From: G963664935 sp963664935
Lineage (GTDB): Bacteria; Pseudomonadota; Gammaproteobacteria; Methylococcales; G963664935
Reading direction: 5' to 3'
DNA: 64,000 nt
Assembly (NCBI GenBank): GCA_963664935.2
Contig: CAXXSE010000006.1
Coordinates: forward strand, 930,001 to 994,000
The notes beneath the pieces were generated by a model. It searched no databases. It was not told the origin of the DNA and saw nothing but the letters and a program-made list of their open reading frames with translations. The translations under genes and the position numbers were made by a program. This document shows, in pieces, positions 8,661-19,875 of this stretch; the stretch's first letter is position 1; every line of letters starts with the position of its first letter.

Positions 8661-8782
8661 TGCCACCTTATTAAATAAATTCTTGACATCGTAAACCGTG
8701 TTATTAACTGCCACCCATTATACACAGCAGGGTATCTTTTAAGAAAACCCTTCGTTCCTTTTTTTCTAACTTGTTTTTGTCG

Positions 8783-9400
8783 ATGCTCCAATCTTTGCGA
8801 AAGGCTGCTATTTCGCTATTTTTTGTTTTACACATAGGCGCTTTGATCTTCTGGGTTTTTCCGCCTTATTCCGACTTGGTTTTGGACGAACAAAATGGTC
8901 GTGATTCTGTTCTGAATATCGAACAACCTATTTTTTCCTGGTTCAAAAATAGCCAAAACCACCCAATTCCAAGCCTATTAAACGCCTACATTGATCTTAT
9001 AGGAGCTCATCAATACTGGGATTTTTTTGCTCCCGAAGCGCCTACCGTGCATCGCTATCTGCGGGTATGCTCGGAAATTATTGTAAAACCTGGAGATGAC
9101 TGGATTGGTTGTATCAACCCTTTGTACAAAAGCTACGATGGAAGCCTGCTCGCGGCTATCCGCTCCTTTGACGGTGCTCGAAGCCGATCGTTCCGGCTTA
9201 CGGAGAACTTGGTCCGGCTTCAGCGTCAAGACTTATTCGAATCATTTGCACGCTATTGGTGGAATCAAAACACGAAACGAGAGGGAGTTCGAAATACTGA
9301 GATTTTTTTAGTCTTAACCGAGTATCCTCTTCATCCTCAAAAATCCTTATTGCCTCTCCAATACGGTAGAAAGGATACCGTCGTTTGGATCTATCCATAG
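8783..9400 (+). CDS. Membrane-anchored protein preceding an HTTM gene
   Basis: The product is about 205 residues from the ATG at 8783; a TTG at 8771 would add four. It has one N-terminal membrane segment (ISLFFVLHIGALIFWVFPPY) and a soluble domain that should face the periplasm, ending with TVVWIYP. The gene ends six bases before the HTTM gene, so the two are very probably co-transcribed and the proteins may work together. This kind of one-TM partner next to a vitamin-K-dependent gamma-carboxylase-like protein is a recurring arrangement, but the function is unknown. Confidence 0.65.
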   Translation: MLQSLRKAAISLFFVLHIGALIFWVFPPYSDLVLDEQNGRDSVLNIEQPIFSWFKNSQNHPIPSLLNAYIDLIGAHQYWDFFAPEAPTVHRYLRVCSEIIVKPGDDWIGCINPLYKSYDGSLLAAIRSFDGARSRSFRLTENLVRLQRQDLFESFARYWWNQNTKREGVRNTEIFLVLTEYPLHPQKSLLPLQYGRKDTVVWIYP

Positions 9401-9406
9401 TGCATA

Positions 9407-10276
9407 ATGATTAAATCAATCGGTGATCACTGGTGCCAATTTTTTTTCAAACCTATCGATGCCCTGCAATACGCGGTGTTAAGAATAGGTCTTGGCGCCT
9501 TGATAACGATTTACTTTATTCAATTATTGCCATTTTTTCCGGTCCAATTCAGTCAGGAAGGTTGGTTAGCAAACCGTCAGGATCTTTTCCTTCCTATTTC
9601 CGGTCAGTGGTCGGTGTTGTTTCTGCTGGGTGACAAAACGCAAACGCTATATTTCTTTCTCACCACCATCTTTTGCGCGAGCGCTTTTACCTTGGGATTT
9701 TTTACCAAAGTCACTGGGTGGATAAGCTTGATTGCGCTCATATCGATCTGGAACCGAAATCCGCTGATATTGGATGGTGACGACGCTATTTTGCGTGTCA
9801 TGCTTTTTTATCTCCTTCTCTCACCCTGTGGGCATGCTTTATCGATAGATTCGGGTTATAAATGTCCAAATATAAAATCAGAGGTCTGGCCCTTACGTCT
9901 TATTCAATTTCAATTAGCCTTTATTTATTTTGTGTCGGGCTGGGTAAAGTTCCATAGTCCGGAATGGCAAGATGGCAGTGTATTGCAATATGTCTTGATT
10001 CATCCGGAATATTCCCGTTGGGACTTCACACCGCTTATAAGCAATCCATTTTTCCTGTTATTGCTGAGCGCCGTAACCTTCACCATTATGTGGTGGGAAG
10101 TCCTTTTTCCGTGCTTATTGTTTCACCCTAAAAGCCGCCGTATTTGCATCTTTATTGGAGTAGCGTTTCATGTAGGGCTGTTGGTATTTATGAATCTTCG
10201 ATGGTTTCCCGAGATTATGTTGGTGCTTTATTTGGCTTTTGCGCCAGATAAGTATTTTCGGCGTTTTGTTTCTTAG
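9407..10276 (+). CDS. HTTM-domain integral membrane protein
   Basis: This 289-residue polytopic protein has an HTTM (horizontally transferred transmembrane) domain, related to vitamin-K-dependent gamma-carboxylase. It begins with PIDALQYAVLRIGLGALITI, followed by the loop QFSQEGWLANRQ. It continues with the helix LGFFTKVTGWISLIALISIW, NRNPLILDGDDAILRVMLFY, and the helix FQLAFIYFVSGWVKFHSPEW. The conserved 'NRNP...DGDD' and 'KFHSPEW' segments are typical of bacterial HTTM proteins. Many members have no known substrate. It is the second gene of a two-gene unit with 8783-9400. A second, broken HTTM-like gene lies at 55866-57302. Confidence 0.8.
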   Translation: MIKSIGDHWCQFFFKPIDALQYAVLRIGLGALITIYFIQLLPFFPVQFSQEGWLANRQDLFLPISGQWSVLFLLGDKTQTLYFFLTTIFCASAFTLGFFTKVTGWISLIALISIWNRNPLILDGDDAILRVMLFYLLLSPCGHALSIDSGYKCPNIKSEVWPLRLIQFQLAFIYFVSGWVKFHSPEWQDGSVLQYVLIHPEYSRWDFTPLISNPFFLLLLSAVTFTIMWWEVLFPCLLFHPKSRRICIFIGVAFHVGLLVFMNLRWFPEIMLVLYLAFAPDKYFRRFVS

Positions 10277-10447
10277 GCATCTGGAAAAGTTTGAATTACC
10301 AGGATTGCGCCGGATAGGGCTTTATATTTGAGGCGCATAGTGGGCTACGTAACCCTTTGGGGTAACGCGGAAGACGGAGGCCTGGACAAGCAACGGGTAA
10401 TTCAATCTTTGCAAGTTGCTTTATCACCCGCCAATAGTAGTTTGGCC

Positions 10448-11095
10448 TTAGCTCGTTTCGGATTTCCCATTTGTATCAGTTGCTTCATCCGGCTCGGGAT
10501 TAGCGTCGATAAACTCTTTAAACCAATCCAGCGTTGCTACATTGGCGAGATCGGTATCGTCTCTTACCTCAGACATAGCGGGAAGAGTTTGGGAGTCCCG
10601 GGCTATTTCAAGTTGATTTTTGCAGTCATCGTATTCACCCCGCAAGCTATGGATGCAAGCAAGATTAAAAGTTCCAAGTCCGGTGCGGAGATTCCCCGCA
10701 AGTTGGAATTTCTGTTGGGCTTGGTTATAAAGGGCATCGTCAGGGTTGGCGCCTATTTCCCGCGCTTGTGCCATTATAGCCGCACCCCAATCGTTAGCAA
10801 TATGCGAATTTCCAGGATCAACGATCATGGCCGCGGAATATTTTTCACTGGCTTCGCAATATAGTTTTTCGGCTTCCGGGCCGGTTTTAGTGGCTGCTTG
10901 ATCATAAAGGGCTAAGCCCCACCAATAAAAGCCTTTTTTCAGGGCGGCATTATTTTCCATAACCGACGCGTAGGCTTGGTATGTGGATGAAAATAATTTA
11001 TCCGCTGCTTCACCCGAAGAGGCTTTTGCTTGTTTTGCGGTTTTAATTCCTTTTTTTAAACGAGAATCGGCTAAGAAATAATTGATTAACCCCAT
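10448..11095 (-). CDS. TPR-like repeat protein, 215 aa
   Basis: This soluble helical protein has TPR-like units (KKGFYWWGLALYDQAATKT, LYCEASEKYSAAMIVDPGNS, and LRTGLGTFNLACIHSLRGEY). There is no signal peptide or membrane segment, so it is probably a cytoplasmic scaffold. The C-terminal 20 residues are acidic and low in complexity. It is convergent with the HTTM gene across a ~170-base gap with no feature I can name. The specific role is unknown. Confidence 0.7.
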   Translation of the reverse strand: MGLINYFLADSRLKKGIKTAKQAKASSGEAADKLFSSTYQAYASVMENNAALKKGFYWWGLALYDQAATKTGPEAEKLYCEASEKYSAAMIVDPGNSHIANDWGAAIMAQAREIGANPDDALYNQAQQKFQLAGNLRTGLGTFNLACIHSLRGEYDDCKNQLEIARDSQTLPAMSEVRDDTDLANVATLDWFKEFIDANPEPDEATDTNGKSETS

Positions 11096-11190
11096 TGACT
11101 TTACCCTGTTGTTTGTGGTGAAAAACTTGCAAATATTAGCTTGCTAAGCTGAATGTTTATGTATCTGTGATTAGTAACTGTTTGGATTGC

Positions 11191-11277
11191 CCTCGAAATC
11201 CACCATTTCAAGGCGAAGAATATGAGTTTACATGTGAAGATGATCATTCTTTTACGCGGAAATAGCGGATATCATGG
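11191..11277 (-). repeat. Dispersed ~83-bp palindromic repeat, copy 1
   Basis: It matches, in inverted orientation, the repeat at 51158-51240. Shared blocks include TTCAAGGCGAA, GAGTTTACRTGT, GATGATCATT and CGCGGAAAT. The outer ends are more diverged. It lies in the gap between two minus-strand genes. Confidence 0.6.
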
Positions 11278-11299
11278 GTAGGCTGAATAGTTACTATAA

Positions 11300-11692
11300 T
11301 TATTCGTCCTCGGCAGTACCCATGACCGCGCCCATACACAAAAAAATATGGTCACTAACGGCAAAAAACGCCTTTCTCGCGGATTCCTTAGAACCGAACG
11401 CTTTTTCCGACGCCTTAATAGCATTGAAGATGTCTTTGTTGCTGTTGGAGTTCAGATACAATTTATACGCAGAATAAAAACTATCTCGCCCAGGTCCGAA
11501 CATCAAACCGGGAATTTGCTTATCAATTTGGGTAAGAACACAAGCAGCCATCTCCCCAGGTGATACATTGTAGTCTTGTTGATCCTTGTCTTCGCGCATT
11601 TTTTCAACGAGCAACTCCTCTAGGGATTCTTTTTCTTTACTGCAACCGGAAATCGAAAACACTAATACAATCAAAAAAAGTGTTTTTATCAT
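11300..11692 (-). CDS. Small lipoprotein, unknown function
   Basis: I take the ATG at 11692 (MIKTLFLIVLVFSISGC); the frame can be extended to a TTG at 11728. FSISGC is a good lipobox, so the product of about 130 residues should be exported and lipid-modified at the Cys. The mature part has a charged linker (SKEKESLEELLVEKMREDKD) and two further Cys. It ends GTAEDE. I do not recognise the family. It lies just downstream of fhs on the same strand and could be in its transcript. Confidence 0.65.
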   Translation of the reverse strand: MIKTLFLIVLVFSISGCSKEKESLEELLVEKMREDKDQQDYNVSPGEMAACVLTQIDKQIPGLMFGPGRDSFYSAYKLYLNSNSNKDIFNAIKASEKAFGSKESARKAFFAVSDHIFLCMGAVMGTAEDE

Positions 11693-11728
11693 TATTGTTT
11701 TTGGAATTCTCAATAAATATCTATTCAA

Positions 11729-13401
11729 CTAGAACAAGCCGGTAATTTTCCCCTGCTCATCGATATCGATTCGTTCGGCGGCCGGTACCTTGGGCAGTCC
11801 GGGCATGGTCATCATGTTGCCGCATATCGCTACAACGAATTCCGCACCATGGGCGGGCCGCACTTCACGGATTGACAACACATGACCGGATGGCGCGCCT
11901 TTTAACGTGGGGTCGGTGGAGAAAGAAGACTGAGTTTTGGCGATGCAAACCGGGAAGTGGCTATATTCTTCGCTGAGTTCTTCCAATTGTTGGCGAGCTT
12001 TAATATCGGCTTCAATACCTTTGGCGCCATAAATTTTAGTCGCAATAGTTTCAATTTTGTCCCACAGTGGCGCGTCGGTATCGTACAGGAATTTAAAGTT
12101 CAATGTTTTGTTTTCTACTGTGTCGACCATGGCATGTGCTAATTCCTCGGCTCCAGCACCCCCATTAGCCCAGTGCTTGCAAATAACGGCTTTTGAACCG
12201 AGAGCTTCGATTTTGTTCTTGAGCAAATTAACTTCCGCGTCGGTATCGGTTACAAAGTGGTTAATGGCAACAATACACGGTAAGCCGAATACATCCTGAA
12301 TATTTTTTAGATGGCGTTCGATGTTTACGAACCCCGCACTTAATGCATCAAGATCCTCCTGTTGAAGATCTTTAAGGGCAATGCCACCGTGGAATTTTAA
12401 TGCGCGGATGGTTGCGACCAAAACTACGGCATCGGGTTGTATATCTGCTTTGCTGCATTTAATGTTGATAAACTTCTCAGCACCCAAATCGGCGCCAAAT
12501 CCAGCTTCGGTGACCACGAAATCGGCCATTTTTAAAGCGGCTTTTGTCGCGATCACCGAGTTACAACCGTGGGCTATGTTCGCGAAGGGTCCGCCATGAA
12601 CAAATACCAGATTATTTTCTAGTGTCTGTACCAGGTTCGGTTTAATGGCATCTTTGAGGATTGCCGCCATAGCGCCGTGGGCATTGAGTTCACGCGCGAA
12701 AACGGGTGTATTATCAAACCGTCTATAGCCACTAAAATATTTCCGAGACGTTCTTTAAGATCGCTTAGGGATGTCGCTAGACATAGAATAGCCATGACTT
12801 CGGAAGCCGCAATGATGTCAAAGCCGTCTTCTCGTGGAAAACCGTTTAAGTTTCCGCCCAGAGCGATCACCATATTGCGAAGGGCGCGATCATTCATGTC
12901 GATGACCCGCTTCCAGATAATGCGGCGAAGATTTAAGCGAAAACGGTTTTCGTGATGAATATGATTGTCGACCATAGCCGATAGCAGGTTATGGGCAACC
13001 CCGATGGCATGGAAATCCCCAGTAAAATGCAAATTGATGTCTTCCATCGGGACAACTTGGGCGTATCCACCGCCAGCTGCGCCACCTTTGATTCCAAAAC
13101 AGGGGCCCAGCGCCGGTTCACGAAGACAAGCTATGGTTTTAGCGCCGATTCGGTTCATGGCATCGACCAAGCCAACCGTGGTGGTGGTTTTGCCTTCCCC
13201 GGCGGGAGTAGGGCTGATAGCGGTTACCAGAATCATCTTGCCATTTGGCTTGTCGGCAAGACCATAAATATAGTCAAACGACAATTTTGCCTTGTAGTGT
13301 CCGTAAGGATCTAAATGTTTCGAATCAATACCAAGCTTTTCATTGGCCAACTCGATGATGGGTCTCATTTTGGCCTGCTGCGCGATTTCGATATCCGACA
13401 T
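11729..13401 (-). pseudogene. fhs: Formate--tetrahydrofolate ligase, broken by a single-base deletion
   Basis: The enzyme makes 10-formyl-THF from formate, THF and ATP in one-carbon metabolism. The N-terminal frame (12619-13401) has the P-loop TPAGEGKTTTTVGLVDAMN, and GPCFGIKGGAAGGGYAQVVP. It then runs out of frame after ILVAIDG. The C-terminal frame (11729-12670) resumes at AHGAMAAILKDAIKPNLVQT and ends KITGLF. Restoring one base near 12711-12722 gives the continuous junction DNTPVFARELNAHGAM. The total span of 1673 bases is one short of 558 codons, which equals the usual family length. Everything else is intact, so either the mutation is very recent or it is a base-calling error. Confidence 0.85.
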
Positions 13402-13710
13402 GTATTTGCCTCGTCTGTGTATAGGAAGAAGAATAGGGTGTCATTAACGTTTCGAACGCCCATCTAGAATTTTGATGGCAGTATTCTACCTCATAGTAAC
13501 AGCCGATTTCCAAATGATTTCATAATTTTTCCTCACCACGGGTCTTATTCTCGGACAGTCTTCGAGACGAAGAACAAGAATTTTAAAAAATTATAAATTC
13601 TAGGATGAAGGCGCTAAAAATAGTATTATTCCAGGATCAGGGATAACAAACTCTACTCAATGGAGTTATCTTCCAAAAACTATTCTTATCATTCTTAAAG
13701 GGGAACTTAC
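13402..13710. other. Intergenic region between divergent fhs and mdh
   Basis: It must hold both promoters. At about 13543 it carries TATTCTCGGACAG followed by a partly palindromic CTTCGAGACGAAG. A related TATTCTCGGACAG block occurs at about 46226 downstream of nrdB, so this may be a short dispersed repeat. A GGGGAA ribosome binding site precedes mdh. Confidence 0.4.
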
Positions 13711-14691
13711 ATGAATTCACCGATTCACATTGCCGTTACAGGTGCGGCCGGCCAAATTAGCTATTCCTTGCTTTTCCGCCTTGCAAGTGGTGAGTTTCTA
13801 GGAAAACAACAGCCAATTATATTGCATTTGTTGGAAATACCACCGGCAATGTCCGCTTTGGGCGGAGTGGTCATGGAGCTCAATGATTGCGCGTTTCCAC
13901 TATTACAGCGCATTGAAATGACCGATGATCCAAATACCGCGTTTGGCGATGTTGATTACGCTTTTCTTGTGGGTGCCAGACCCCGAGGTCCGGGGATGGA
14001 ACGCAAAGATTTGTTGCAAGCCAATGCGGAGATTTTTTCAGTGCAGGGAAAGGCATTGAACGAGTCGGCTAGCAGAAACGTTAAAATATTGGTGGCCGGG
14101 AACCCGGCGAATACCAACGCATTGATAGCGATGAATAATGCACCGGATCTGGACTCCAGAAATTTTCATGCGATGATGCGGCTCGACCATAACCGCGCCA
14201 TTAGCCAGCTCGCTGAAAAGTGTGGTGTTCTTTCCACAGACATAAAGACAATGACGGTTTGGGGTAATCATTCAGCGACTCAATATCCGGATATTCACCA
14301 GGCCACGGTTAAAGGGCAAAATGCGAAGGATCTAGTGGATGATGATTGGTACACCAACAATTTCATACCCACGGTTCAACAACGCGGTGCGGCAATCATT
14401 AAAGCTCGTGGCGTATCCAGCGCGGCTTCGGCGGCAAATGCAGCGATCGATCATATGCGCGATTTGGTTTTAGGGTCGCCGGAAGGTGATTGGGTCAGTA
14501 AAGCAATACCCAGCGATGGAAGCTATGGCATAGAGGAAGGGTTGATTTATTCTTTCCCGGTAACGGCAAGGGATGGACAATTTTCAATTGTTCTAGGTCT
14601 TGATATTAATGAATTCAGCAGAAAAAAAATGGATGAAAGTGAAGCGGAGTTGAAGGAAGAACGGGATGCCGTTAAACATTTATTGAAATGA
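13711..14691 (+). CDS. mdh: Malate dehydrogenase
   Basis: This 326-residue NAD-dependent malate dehydrogenase belongs to the long (cytosolic/LDH-like type 1) group that is common in proteobacteria. The Rossmann motif is TGAAGQISYSLLFRLASGE. The mobile loop GARPRGPGMERKDLL has the substrate-binding Arg residues. The active-site region LDHNRAISQLA comes next, followed by the catalytic His in VWGNHSATQYPD. It catalyses malate to oxaloacetate in the TCA cycle. A good GGGG ribosome binding site precedes the ATG. It is intact and ends about 300 bases before the rRNA gene, with the rrn promoter in between. Confidence 0.95.
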   Translation: MNSPIHIAVTGAAGQISYSLLFRLASGEFLGKQQPIILHLLEIPPAMSALGGVVMELNDCAFPLLQRIEMTDDPNTAFGDVDYAFLVGARPRGPGMERKDLLQANAEIFSVQGKALNESASRNVKILVAGNPANTNALIAMNNAPDLDSRNFHAMMRLDHNRAISQLAEKCGVLSTDIKTMTVWGNHSATQYPDIHQATVKGQNAKDLVDDDWYTNNFIPTVQQRGAAIIKARGVSSAASAANAAIDHMRDLVLGSPEGDWVSKAIPSDGSYGIEEGLIYSFPVTARDGQFSIVLGLDINEFSRKKMDESEAELKEERDAVKHLLK

Positions 14692-14781
14692 AATATCGTA
14701 ACCAAAGCATGACGATTATCATATAAATTTATGGGTTTCTATGCCTGATAATTCGTCCGTGAAATTCATTTTGAATAAGCA

Positions 14782-14809
14782 TTGACACTAATTAGCAGAG
14801 ACGTATAAT
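14782..14809 (+). promoter_or_regulatory. rRNA operon promoter (sigma-70 type)
   Basis: The -35 TTGACA (14782-14787) and -10 TATAAT (14804-14809) are both exact consensus hexamers with a 16-base spacer. An AT-rich stretch lies upstream. The start of transcription should be about 14816, some 190 bases before the 16S gene. Confidence 0.8.
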
Positions 14810-14844
14810 GGTCCAGCTCTGACGTTACGAAGTGATGTGAGAGA

Positions 14845-14856
14845 TGCTCTTTAACA
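14845..14856 (+). promoter_or_regulatory. boxA antitermination element in the rrn leader
   Basis: TGCTCTTTAACA matches the boxA element that recruits the NusB/S10 antitermination complex. It sits in the leader between promoter and 16S. Confidence 0.7.
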
Positions 14857-15004
14857 GATTGAACAGATAATTTGTGTGGGTGCTCGTGCGAGATATTTTG
14901 GGGTTAACCTAAGGTATAAAGCGCGGGTACTGAGAAGTACGGCGTTATAAGTAATACTAATGTTTAGATCCGCGCGAGCGGGTTTAGGGGTTAGAGTAAG
15001 CTAT

Positions 15005-16549
<1,545 letters not shown>

Positions 16550-16623
16550 AAACAAGTTGATTCTGGAGGCTTGCATGAGTACTCACACAGATTATCTGAC
16601 GATCTGGCGAAAGCGACCGAGCG

Positions 16624-16700
<77 letters not shown>

Positions 16701-17020
16701 ATTTTGTTCATCTTGAACTTTTTTATTGACTCATTTGCTAATGATGCAAACTTCGCCAATACAAAAGTCCAACCTGAACAAAATGACGCTTGTGAAAGCG
16801 TGTCCGAGTCGGGTCAGGAGTTTAACGAAAAGGATTTTGCGCGATTGGGCGTTCCTGATAGGCCTAGATTGGCGCGGAAAGAAATACGGGCTAGAGTTTT
16901 TACGCAGAGATTTTTGTCTCTGGCAAGGCGCCCGCCGGAGCGAAGGAAGGAGCATACATCGGTATGTGACTGAGTGAGCGACAAGGGCAACGCCGTCAGA
17001 GGGAAAAAGATCAAGTAAAA
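16701..17020 (+). other. Unusually long spacer between tRNA-Ile and tRNA-Ala
   Basis: About 320 bases separate the two tRNAs, where many gammaproteobacteria have a few tens of bases. It holds a small hairpin AGAGATTTTTGTCTCT (16916-16921 onward) and another around GCATACATCGGTATGT. No coding frame in it is convincing. The sequence has the look of an inserted element in the spacer, but no terminal repeats could be confirmed. Confidence 0.5.
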
Positions 17021-17096
17021 GGGGCCATAGCTCAGCTGGGAGAGCGCCTGCCTTGCACACAGGAGGTCGGGAGTTCGATCCTCCCTGGCTCCACCA
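17021..17096 (+). tRNA. tRNA-Ala (TGC)
   Basis: A 76-base cloverleaf with acceptor GGGGCCA/TGGCTCC, D-arm TAGCTCAGCTGGGAGAGC, anticodon TGC within CCTTGCACAC, T-loop GTTCGATC and an encoded CCA end. Confidence 0.96.
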
Positions 17097-17190
17097 CACC
17101 AGAGACTAGAAACCAAGATGCTGATAGCTTGTCTACACAAGATAAGCGAGATAAGCGTTTTAGTTTGTAGTGTCTGTTAAAAGAGACACC

Positions 17191-17202
17191 TGTTCTTTAA
17201 CA
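17191..17202 (+). promoter_or_regulatory. boxA element in the 16S-23S spacer
   Basis: TGTTCTTTAACA is followed by AATTTGGAAA, the usual second boxA ahead of the 23S gene. A small inverted repeat (GTGTCT...AGACAC) sits just before it. Confidence 0.65.
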
Positions 17203-17819
17203 ATTTGGAAATCTGTACACTGTATAGACACAGTCCGGCGGTCTTTCGCACGTTATGTGTGGGCGATTGTTGGAATGAGTTCTATCAAGCAACATGTTAG
17301 CTGACCGATAGCGCCGAGAAAGTGTTCTGGGCTCGAATTCAAAAACGGGTTTAGACAGACTGCTTGGGGTTATATGGTCAAGTGAATAAGCGCATACGGT
17401 GGATGCCTAGGCGGTAAGAGGCGACGAAGGACGTTGTAGCATGCGATAAGCCTCGGGGAGCTTGCAAACTAGCTTTGATCCGGGGATTTCCGAATGGGGA
17501 AACCCAGCTCTTGTAAGAGGGTTATCTTGATCTGAATACATAGGGTCAAGAGGCGAACCCGGGGAACTGAAACATCTAAGTACCCGGAGGAACAGAAATC
17601 AACCGAGATTCCCCAAGTAGCGGCGAGCGAACGGGGAGCAGCCCTTAAGCTTCATAAATTTTAGTGGAACAGTCTGGAAAGTCTGGCCATAGACGGTGAT
17701 AGCCCGGTACACGAAAGGGTTTATGAAGTGAAATCGAGTAGGACGGGGCACGTGAAACCTTGTCTGAACATGGGGGGACCATCCTCCAAGGCTAAATACT
17801 CCTTACCGACCGATAGTGA

Positions 17820-17853
<34 letters not shown>

Positions 17854-17905
17854 GGAGAGGGGAGTGAAATAGATTCTGAAACCGTATGCGTACAAGCAGT
17901 GGGAG

Positions 17906-18007
17906 CCCAGCACCTAAATTGTTTTAGGTCTTTAGGCGAAGTCGTATAGATTGAGTTTTGATGTGGGGGTTAACGCCAGAGCCTGAACGAGGAATTTAGG
18001 TGCTGGG
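17906..18007 (+). repeat. IVS hairpin 1
   Basis: The perfect 15-base-pair stem CCCAGCACCTAAATT/AATTTAGGTGCTGGG closes a 72-base loop. A second small hairpin, GCTGGGTAAACCCAGC, follows immediately at 18002-18017. Confidence 0.85.
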
Positions 18008-18059
18008 TAAACCCAGCGAAGAGAAACCCAATTGATGACGGAAAAGCAAAGAGAAGGCT

Positions 18060-18317
18060 ATGTTTTATGTTTATGTCTTGCAAAGCGTCACAATGGAAGG
18101 GAAATACTATCTTGGTAGTACCAAAGATTTAAAATGCCGTTTTAAATCACACAACCAAGGTGAAAACAAGGCGACAAAAGGAGATCGGTGGGAACTGGTC
18201 TACTACGAAGCTTATATCTCTGAAGTTGCAGCGAGAAGGCGAGAGCAAGCATTAAAGCGGCACGGAAAAGCCAAACAGGCTCTGATGCAACGCATCAAAG
18301 AGAGTTTGAAGTATTGA
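18060..18317 (+). CDS. GIY-YIG nuclease encoded inside the 23S rRNA gene
   Basis: This 85-residue single-domain protein begins MFYVYVLQSVTMEGKYYLGS, the GIY-YIG signature in its small UPF0213/YhbQ-like form. It has the conserved Arg and His (LKCRFKSHNQG), ATKGDRWELVYYEAY with the usual Glu, and a C-terminal helix AARRREQALKRHGKAKQALM. A purine-rich GAGAAGG immediately precedes the ATG. The gene is intact although the surrounding DNA is rRNA. Such proteins cut DNA with a single metal ion. By position it may help move the intervening sequence between rrn copies, but that is inference. The more usual IVS-encoded protein is the S23-type four-helix bundle, so a nuclease here is notable. Confidence 0.85.
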   Translation: MFYVYVLQSVTMEGKYYLGSTKDLKCRFKSHNQGENKATKGDRWELVYYEAYISEVAARRREQALKRHGKAKQALMQRIKESLKY

Positions 18318-18346
18318 AAAGGGACATAAAACGATTAAGGGGCCTG

Positions 18347-18446
18347 CCCAGCACCTAAATTCTATTTAGGGTCGCTGAAGGCGGAATAACCATGAGACTT
18401 TAACAAGTGTTGTGGACTGAGCAACTAGAGCAATTTAGGTGCTGGG
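18347..18446 (+). repeat. IVS hairpin 2
   Basis: It has the same 15-base-pair stem as hairpin 1 with an unrelated 70-base loop. It ends directly at the resuming 23S sequence TGACTGCGTACC. Confidence 0.85.
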
Positions 18447-18875
18447 TGACTGCGTACCTTTTGTATAATGGGTCAGCGACTTACTGTTAGTGGCAAGCTT
18501 AACCGAATAGGGGAGGCGTAGCGAAAGCGAGTCTGAATAGGGCGAATGAGTCGCTAGGAGTAGACCCGAAACCGGGCGATCTATCCATGGCCAGGGTGAA
18601 GGTTAGGTAAAACTGACTGGAGGCCCGAACCCACTTATGTTGAAAAATGAGGGGATGAGCTGTGGATCGGAGTGAAAGGCTAATCAAGCCCGGAGATAGC
18701 TGGTTCTCCTCGAAATCTATTTAGGTAGAGCCTCGTGTATAACGCTCGGGGGTAGAGCACTGTTTCGGCTAGGGGGTCATCCCGACTTACCAAACCGATG
18801 CAAACTCCGAATACCGAGCAGTTTGAGCACGGGAGACACACGGCGGGTGATAAGGTCCGTCGTGGAAAGGGAAAC

Positions 18876-18907
<32 letters not shown>

Positions 18908-18937
18908 TAGCTCAGTGGGAAACGATGTGGGAAGGCT

Positions 18938-19002
<65 letters not shown>

Positions 19003-19713
19003 GAGTCGACCCGCGCGGAAGATTTAACGGGGCTAAGCTATGTACCGAAGCTGCGGATGCGTATTTATACGCATGGTAGAGGAGCGTTCCGTAGGCCTGC
19101 GAAGGTGCATTGAGAAGTGTGCTGGAGGTATCGGAAGTGCGAATGCTGACATGAGTAACGATAAAACGGGTGAAAAACCCGTTCGCCGAAAGCCCAAGGT
19201 TTCCTGCGCAATGCTAATCAGCGCAGGGTTAGTCGGTGCCTAAGGCGAGGCCGAGAGGCGTAGTCGATGGACAACAGGTTAATATTCCTGTACTACGATT
19301 TACTGCGATGGGGTGACGGAGAAGGCTAGGTCAGCCAGCGGTTGGAAGTGCTGGTTTAAGCGTGTAGGGAGAGAGCTTTGGTAAATCCGGGCTTTTGTTA
19401 ATCCTGAGGCGTGATGACGAGTTGTCCTTTATTGGACAATGAAGTGATTGATGCCCTGCTTCCAAGAAAAACCTCTAAGCATCAGGTAGATTGTAGCCGT
19501 ACCCCAAACCGACACAGGTGGGTAGGGAGAGAATCCCAAGGCGCTTGAGAGAACTCGGGTGAAGGAACTAGGCAAAATGGTACCGTAACTTCGGGAGAAG
19601 GTACGCCCTTGGTAGGTGATAAGACTTGCTCTTGGAGCCGAAGAGGGTTGCAGTGACCAGGTGGCTGCGACTGTTTAGCAAAAACATAGCACTCTGCAAA
19701 CTCGTAAGAGGAC

Positions 19714-19748
<35 letters not shown>

Positions 19749-19781
19749 TAATTGATGGGGTTATCTTCGGAGAAGCTCTTG

Positions 19782-19875
<94 letters not shown>

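Larger units (their letters stand above)
17906..18446 (+). mobile_element. 23S rRNA intervening sequence: two tandem hairpins around a GIY-YIG gene
   Basis: The 15-base arm CCCAGCACCTAAATT occurs at 17906-17920 and 18347-18361. Its exact complement AATTTAGGTGCTGGG occurs at 17993-18007 and 18432-18446. This makes two hairpins of about 100 bases each (loops of 72 and 70 bases with different sequences), separated by a 339-base cassette that encodes a small nuclease. Helix 25 is a known site for rRNA intervening sequences that RNase III excises without religation. Arms could also pair 17993-18007 with 18347-18361, enclosing the nuclease cassette, or first with last, enclosing everything. I see no group I or group II intron core. 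Confidence 0.85.

Noticed and set aside
10328..10864. Plus-strand 178-residue ORF opposite the TPR protein
   Set aside because: Antisense shadow; the minus-strand frame has the TPR pattern.
18008..18346. Group I or group II intron in the 23S gene
   Set aside because: No P/Q/R/S core or domain V/VI was seen, and the insertion point is the helix 25 loop used by IVS elements.
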